Source: an uncultured Clostridia bacterium (GTDB lineage Bacteria; Bacillota_A; Clostridia; TANB77; CAG-508). From it: a stretch of DNA of 15,951 nucleotides. This document shows positions 11,446-15,951 of the stretch, piece by piece. Where the stretch lies: contig CALXJS010000035.1 of the NCBI GenBank assembly GCA_944388685.1, forward strand, positions 1 through 15,951, written 5' to 3'. How positions within the stretch are numbered: the stretch's first letter is position 1; each line of letters begins with the position of its first letter. The translations under genes and the position numbers were made by a program. A model generated the notes under the pieces. It was not told the DNA's origin. It saw nothing but the letters and a program-made list of their open reading frames with translations, and searched no databases.

Positions 11446-14169
11446 CTAATATTCCATTCCTTTTTCATTGCTTTTACTTAAATTTAAAACACGATTATAT
11501 AAATTTTCTATATATTGCGTGTCTTTGCTTTTTTCTGCTATTCTTTCTAGTAAAATTTCTATTCTATCCCATTTACTGATAGCATCTGACTGAATCTCTA
11601 CATTTTGAGATTGCATATTTACATACACTTTTTCTCTTTGTTTTTGTATAAATTGATGTATGTAATTTATCATCATTTGCGTTTGATTGTTAACATTTTT
11701 CTCTTCATTATTTCTGTGATTTATTATGTTTGGTTGTTCATTTGATGTTTTAGGACTCGTTACTGCTAACTTTTTTCTATATTCTGCACTTTTGTCTAAT
11801 TTTTCTCCGCTATGTGTTGGAGCTTTAGGATGCTTTTCGACTGGCTTTATGGTAGACTGCGTGGTCTCTATTTTGGGAAGTACTGTTATTTGTTGTTTCT
11901 TTGCTTCTTGCTCTTCTCGTTCTACTTTTAATTCTTCCTCATATTGGGCTTTTAATTTGTCGTTAAATGACCAATGCAATATCAAGTCATATTTTGCAAT
12001 ATCAAAAATTTGTGGTTTTTTTGATTTAATTCTTTCCATAATTCCATTGACTACACTTTTTTCTTGCTTATCTGTTGGATGAAACGTTTTTAAAACTTCT
12101 TTTGCCTTTCCTTTCATATTTCTTTTTTCACAGATAGCAAGTAAACTAACTATTTTTTCAAATTCATCTAAATCCTCGCTTAATTCTATTTCACTGATTA
12201 ATTGATCATCTACTTTATCAAAGTATAGTTTTGTTTTTAGAGAATCTAATATTTTTTTCTTATTATTTTTACGATTTATCTTACTGTTTACTTTCGTTTG
12301 TTTTATCTCTTCTTCTATTTCAAATATTTTTTCATACTTTTTCAACTCTTTCATCTTTGCTATTTGATGTTGGATTAGTTCATTATTGGGAAATTTCATT
12401 CCTATTTCTTTTGCTCTATCAAAATCACCTTCTCGAATTGCTATTGTTATCATTTGAGATTGGATTGGTGCATAATTTTCAAATCTTTCGCCTATTTCTT
12501 TTGCTCTTTTTAAATCTCCTTCTTTGATTGCTATTGTTGCCATTTGAGATTGAATTGGTGCATCTTTCTCAAATCTTTTACCTATTTCTTTTGCTCTATC
12601 AAAATCATCTTCTTGGATGGCTATTGTTACCATCTGCGATTGAATTGGTCCATGTTTTGGAAATCTTGATCCAATTTCTTTTCCTTTATTAAAATCTCCT
12701 TCTTGGATGGCTATCGTTACCATCTGTGATTGAATAGGTGCATTTTCTGGAAATTTTGCACCTATTTCTTTTGCTCTTTTTAAATCTCCTTCTTTGATTG
12801 CTATTGTTGCCATTTGAGATTGAATTGGTGCATCTTTCTCAAATCTTTTACCTATTTCTTTTGCTCTTTTTAAATCTCCTTCTTGGATTGCTATTGTTAC
12901 CATTTGAGATTGGATTAGTGCATTTTCTGGAAATTTTGCACCTATTTTTTTTGCTCTATCAAAATCATTTTCTTGGATGGCTATTGTTACCATCTGAGAT
13001 TGGATTGGTGCATTTTCTGGAAATTTTGCACCTATTTTTTTTGCTCTATGAAAATCATCTTCTTGGATAGCGATTGTTATCATTTGAAATTGGATTGGTG
13101 TATAATTTTCAAATCTTTTACCTATTTCTTTTGCTCTTTTTAAATCTCCTTCTTGGATGGCTATTGTTACCATTTGAGATTGAATTGGTGCATATTTCTC
13201 AAATGTTTTTCCTATTTCTTTTGCTCTTTTTAAATCTCCTTCTTGGATGGCTATTGTTGCCATTTGAGATTGAATTGGTGCATTTTCTGGAAATTTTGCA
13301 CCTATTTCTTTTGCTCTTTTTAAATCTCCTTCTTGGATTGCTATTGTTACCATTTGAGATTGAATTGGTGCATTTTCTTGAAACTTTGCACCTATTTCTT
13401 TTGCTCTATCAAAATTTCCTTCTTGGATTGCTATTGTTACCATTTGAGATTGAATTGGTGCATTTTCTTGAAACTTTGCACCTATTTCTTTTGCTCTATC
13501 AAAATTTCCTTCTTGGATTGCTATTGTTACCATTTGAGATTGGATTGGCGCATATTTCTCAAATCTTTTACCTATTTCTTTTGCTCTTTTTAAATCTCCT
13601 TCTTGGATGGCTATTGTTACCATTTGAGATTGAATTGGTGCATTTTCTGGAAATTTTGCTCCTATTTCTTTTGCTCTATCAAAATTTCCTTCTTGGATGG
13701 CTATTGTTACCATTTGAGATTGGATTGGTGCATGTCCTTCAAATGTTTTTCCTATTTCTTTTGCTCTTTTTAAATCTCCTTCTTGGATGGCTATTGTTAT
13801 CATTTGAGATTGTATTGGTGCATCATTTAGAAATCTTTCTCCAATTCTTTTAGCTTCTTTAAATCTTTTTTCTTTTATTAGCCTTTTTATTATTTTTGAT
13901 TGTTCAATAGCCTGCATTATAAATGTTTTTTCTTTAGTATCTTCATTTGATTGCTTAAAACCTACTATTTTCTTTTCTTTTTCTATTTCTTTTTTTGTAC
14001 TTTTATTAGTTTCATCTTTTTCCTGATTTTCTTTTGATAAATTTGCTTTGTTTCTCCACTTATATAACGTTGGTATACTAATTCCCGTTTCTTCAGATAT
14101 ATTTTTTATCTTATCACCATTTTCTATTCTCTTCAAAATTTTTTGTTTTATTTCTTCAGAATAAGCCAT
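11446..14169 (-). CDS. HTH protein with sixteen 30-residue helical (TPR-like) repeats
   Basis: I do not recognise this 907-residue protein as a named family. Residues 1-45 are a helix-turn-helix like that of IS3-type transposase OrfA (ISIPTLYKWRNKA), but no transposase catalytic domain follows. A lysine/glutamate-rich linker (45-85) and one divergent helical hairpin (about 90-116) lead into sixteen tandem 30-residue units (117-596) and a decayed seventeenth. Each unit looks like two short helices, similar to TPR/PPR solenoids but shorter. Residues about 640-760 are another helical region, 760-830 a charged Pro/Thr/Asn-rich linker, and 830-907 a helical tail. There is no signal peptide, so it is probably cytoplasmic. 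GGAGGGTGA precedes the ATG at 14169, and it has its own promoter and terminator. The HTH suggests DNA binding and the solenoid protein or nucleic-acid binding; both are inference. Confidence 0.9.
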   Translation of the reverse strand: MAYSEEIKQKILKRIENGDKIKNISEETGISIPTLYKWRNKANLSKENQEKDETNKSTKKEIEKEKKIVGFKQSNEDTKEKTFIMQAIEQSKIIKRLIKEKRFKEAKRIGERFLNDAPIQSQMITIAIQEGDLKRAKEIGKTFEGHAPIQSQMVTIAIQEGNFDRAKEIGAKFPENAPIQSQMVTIAIQEGDLKRAKEIGKRFEKYAPIQSQMVTIAIQEGNFDRAKEIGAKFQENAPIQSQMVTIAIQEGNFDRAKEIGAKFQENAPIQSQMVTIAIQEGDLKRAKEIGAKFPENAPIQSQMATIAIQEGDLKRAKEIGKTFEKYAPIQSQMVTIAIQEGDLKRAKEIGKRFENYTPIQFQMITIAIQEDDFHRAKKIGAKFPENAPIQSQMVTIAIQENDFDRAKKIGAKFPENALIQSQMVTIAIQEGDLKRAKEIGKRFEKDAPIQSQMATIAIKEGDLKRAKEIGAKFPENAPIQSQMVTIAIQEGDFNKGKEIGSRFPKHGPIQSQMVTIAIQEDDFDRAKEIGKRFEKDAPIQSQMATIAIKEGDLKRAKEIGERFENYAPIQSQMITIAIREGDFDRAKEIGMKFPNNELIQHQIAKMKELKKYEKIFEIEEEIKQTKVNSKINRKNNKKKILDSLKTKLYFDKVDDQLISEIELSEDLDEFEKIVSLLAICEKRNMKGKAKEVLKTFHPTDKQEKSVVNGIMERIKSKKPQIFDIAKYDLILHWSFNDKLKAQYEEELKVEREEQEAKKQQITVLPKIETTQSTIKPVEKHPKAPTHSGEKLDKSAEYRKKLAVTSPKTSNEQPNIINHRNNEEKNVNNQTQMMINYIHQFIQKQREKVYVNMQSQNVEIQSDAISKWDRIEILLERIAEKSKDTQYIENLYNRVLNLSKSNEKGMEY
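12382..13821. repeat. In-frame tandem array, 16 x 90 bp
   Basis: Sixteen contiguous 90-bp units encode the solenoid of the preceding gene. No length changes occur, and conservation extends to synonymous positions. Two segments show exact recent copying: 13327-13452 equals 13417-13542 (126 bp, a tandem one-unit shift), and 12491-12597 equals 12761-12867 (107 bp, a three-unit shift). Variation concentrates at codons 15-18 and 25-30 of the unit. The opposite strand stays open in long frames because the unit has no stop in those frames; those are artefacts. Confidence 0.97.
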
Positions 14170-14211
14170 AAGTCACCCTCCACTTCTATCCTTGTAATTT
14201 GGATTTATATT

Positions 14212-14240
14212 ATTATACAATGATATAGTTGATTTTTCAA
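14212..14240 (-). promoter_or_regulatory. SigA-type promoter of the repeat-protein gene
   Basis: Minus-strand -35 TTGAAA (14235-14240) and -10 TATAAT (14212-14217) are spaced by 17 bp, about 43 bp upstream of the ATG. A near Spo0A-box word, TAGTCGAA (14246-14253, one mismatch to TTGTCGAA), lies 5 bp upstream of the -35; this is weak evidence for Spo0A control. Confidence 0.72.
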
Positions 14241-14297
14241 TGTTTTTCGACTATTTGTTTCAAAAATGAGTTAAAAATGGAAACACACAAAAAGTGC

Positions 14298-14340
14298 AAA
14301 AAGGCGATATCAATTTCACATTTATTGATATCGCCTTTTT
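14298..14340 (-). terminator. Strong intrinsic terminator after ileS
   Basis: A 17-bp perfect stem AAAAAGGCGATATCAAT (14298-14314) with 14324-14340 has a 9-nt loop and ends in five T on the minus strand. It begins 9 nt past the ileS stop codon. Confidence 0.93.
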
Positions 14341-14349
14341 ACTATATTA

Positions 14350-15951
14350 TTATTTTACCACTTCTACATTAACTTTCAAATTCTCTCCATTAATATTCGT
14401 ATCTGTATACTCTCTTCCTTCTTTGTTATAGAAGATGTTGTCTGCTAATGTGTCATGTTTTATGGTTTCTTCGTATTTTTTGATAACAGCTTCTACTTTT
14501 TCATTTCCTGCTACATATAGATTGATTCTGTCTAATACTTCAAATCCACTGTCTTTTCTCATGTTTTGTACTTTTGATAAGACTTCTCTTAGAACTCCTT
14601 CTTCTGCTAGTTCTGGTGTGATGGTTGTGTCTAATACGACACCAATTTCTCCTTCTCCACTAAATGCAAATCCTTCTTTTCCTTGCATGGTGACTAATAG
14701 ATTTTCTGCATTTAATCCGATTTGTGTGTCATCGATTTCAATATATTCTACTCCACCATTTTTTACAGTATTTGCTAAGTCCATTTGATTTTTCTTTGCA
14801 ATTGCTTCTTTGATTTTTGGTATTAGTCTACCATATTCTTTTCCTAATACTGGTAAGTTTGGTTTGATTTCGAAGTTTACGTATTTAGACATTTCTGCGC
14901 CTAATACAACTTTTTTAACATTTAGTTCTTCTTTTACAATGTCTGCATAATATTCTGGAAGTGTGTCGATTGAGATTAACATTTCTGATAATGGTTGTCT
15001 GTTTTTGATATTTGCAGAGTTTCTTGCACTTCTTCCTAGTTTTACAATTTTATATGCTAAGTCCATTTCTTTTTCTAAGTTTTTATCGATTACTGCTTCA
15101 TCTACTTCTGGCCATGAACAGAAATGAATACTTTCAGGTGCTGTTTTGTCTAAACCAACTACTAAGTTTTGATAGATTTCTTCTGTCATGAATGGTACAA
15201 ATGGTGCTGATACTTTGCATAAGTCTACTAATACTTTATATAGTGTTACATATGCTCCAATTTTTTCATCATTTAACCCTTGATTCCAGAATCTCTCTCT
15301 ATTTCTTCTAACATACCAGTTTGATAAACTGTCTGTAAATTCTTCTATTTCTAATGCTGCTCCTGTAATATCATAACTATCTAGTTTATTATCTACATCT
15401 TTGATTAATGTATTTAATTTTGAAATAATCCATTTATCCATAACATTTGTTACTTTGAAGTCTTTATATTTTAATGGATTGAATTGGTCTATTTCTGCAT
15501 ATAACACATAGAAAGAATATACATTCCATAAAGTACTTAAAAATCCTCTTTGTGTTTCTTTTACATTATCTAGTGATAATCTTGTTGGTAGCCATGGAGC
15601 GCTACATGTATAGAAATGCCATCTTGTTGCATCTGCCCCTACTGTATTTAGTAATTCCATTGGGTCTACACCATTTCCTTTTGATTTAGACATTTTTTGT
15701 CCTTTTTCATCTAGAACATGGCCTAAAACCACACAGTTTTCAAATGGTGATCTATTAAATAATGCTGTTCCTACTGCTGTTAATGTGTAGAACCATCCTC
15801 TTGTTTGATCAACCGCTTCTGAAATAAATTGTGCTGGGAAGTTGTTGTCAAACATTTCTTTATTTTCAAATGGGTAATGCCATTGTGCAAAAGGCATTGA
15901 ACCTGAGTCAAACCAACAGTCAATAACTTCTTTTGCTCTATGCATTTTTTT
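14350..15951 (-). CDS. ileS: Isoleucyl-tRNA synthetase, C-terminal half (gene runs off the window)
   Basis: The frame is open to the right edge, so only about the last 533 residues are present of an enzyme normally over 1000. It charges tRNA-Ile with isoleucine. Visible parts: [20 protein letters not shown] of the class I catalytic core, [10 protein letters not shown], the KMSKS signature in [15 protein letters not shown], then the anticodon-binding helical domain ([15 protein letters not shown], and [15 protein letters not shown]). The C-terminus ([28 protein letters not shown] onward) is the extended domain of the eukaryote-like IleRS type, and there is no bacterial-type terminal zinc finger. 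That subtype often goes with mupirocin tolerance; this is a family-level remark, not shown here. ValRS is excluded by the SMPFAQ context and the tail. Confidence 0.95.
   Translation of the reverse strand, partial: KKMHRAKEVIDCWFDSGSMPFAQWHYPFENKEMFDNNFPAQFISEAVDQTRGWFYTLTAVGTALFNRSPFENCVVLGHVLDEKGQKMSKSKGNGVDPMELLNTVGADATRWHFYTCSAPWLPTRLSLDNVKETQRGFLSTLWNVYSFYVLYAEIDQFNPLKYKDFKVTNVMDKWIISKLNTLIKDVDNKLDSYDITGAALEIEEFTDSLSNWYVRRNRERFWNQGLNDEKIGAYVTLYKVLVDLCKVSAPFVPFMTEEIYQNLVVGLDKTAPESIHFCSWPEVDEAVIDKNLEKEMDLAYKIVKLGRSARNSANIKNRQPLSEMLISIDTLPEYYADIVKEELNVKKVVLGAEMSKYVNFEIKPNLPVLGKEYGRLIPKIKEAIAKKNQMDLANTVKNGGVEYIEIDDTQIGLNAENLLVTMQGKEGFAFSGEGEIGVVLDTTITPELAEEGVLREVLSKVQNMRKDSGFEVLDRINLYVAGNEKVEAVIKKYEETIKHDTLADNIFYNKEGREYTDTNINGENLKVNVEVVK

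Noticed and set aside
12382..13821. CRISPR array or satellite interpretation of the 90-bp repeats
   Set aside because: Units are contiguous with no unique spacers, remain in frame throughout and encode a regular helical motif inside a 907-codon gene.
13074..13853. Long plus-strand open frame of about 259 codons, very leucine-rich
   Set aside because: It is the complement of the 90-bp repeats, whose unit lacks stops in that frame. It has no ribosome site, and low-complexity Leu/Phe composition is the expected antisense of Lys/Glu-rich coding. Other plus-strand frames opposite rny, the pilin-like gene, the ABC genes and ileS are shadows for the same reason.
11446..14169. Calling the repeat gene a transposase because of its N-terminal HTH
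   Set aside because: There is no catalytic DDE or serine recombinase domain, no IS ends and no partner ORF; the remaining 860 residues are linker, helical repeats and a charged tail.

Overview
The window reads as chromosomal DNA of a very AT-rich, low-GC Gram-positive bacterium, most likely an endospore-forming member of the Clostridia. Grounds: an rny-ymdB-spoVS gene order shared with Bacillus subtilis, a SpoVS homologue, strong AGGAGG-type ribosome binding sites, T-tract hairpin terminators, SigA-like promoters with 17-bp spacers, and a pilin-like protein of a style common in gut Clostridia. Species cannot be named from this. Every supported gene lies on the minus strand, so transcription runs from high to low coordinates.

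From the right edge: the 3' half of ileS (isoleucyl-tRNA synthetase) ends in a strong terminator. Next is a 907-residue protein with a transposase-like helix-turn-helix, sixteen near-identical 30-residue helical repeats and a charged C-terminal region; it has its own promoter and terminator. A 450-bp stretch without genes follows. It holds a promoter, an operator-like inverted repeat and a 176-bp palindromic element that forms most of the leader of a two-gene ABC transporter operon (ATPase, then an ABC-2/NatB-type permease). A 73-bp near-perfect hairpin separates this operon from a pilin-like protein with a degenerate formylglycine-generating-enzyme (SUMF1) type C-terminal domain.

The middle holds a small two-gene unit: a 47-residue ORF with a TTG start, loosely Spo0E-like, and an XRE-family regulator with a 10-bp inverted repeat between them. 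Then comes a DUF3006 gene coupled to a ComEC-like metallo-beta-lactamase hydrolase that is predicted to be membrane anchored. The left third carries rny (RNase Y), ymdB (metallophosphoesterase), spoVS, dut (dUTPase), carD (RNA polymerase-binding regulator) and tRNA-Leu(UAA). Most of these genes appear to have their own promoter and terminator. The carD promoter is embedded in the dut terminator.

The known genes serve RNA turnover (rny), the sporulation/biofilm switch (ymdB, spoVS), nucleotide hygiene (dut), transcription initiation (carD) and translation (ileS, tRNA-Leu). The most unusual object is the HTH plus 16-repeat protein. Its repeats come in two main flavours at fixed positions and show recent duplication and conversion at DNA level. 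The structured ABC leader element, the tiny ORF/XRE pair and the pilin-FGE-like protein are the next most interesting. No CRISPR array, rRNA, complete insertion sequence or prophage was seen.
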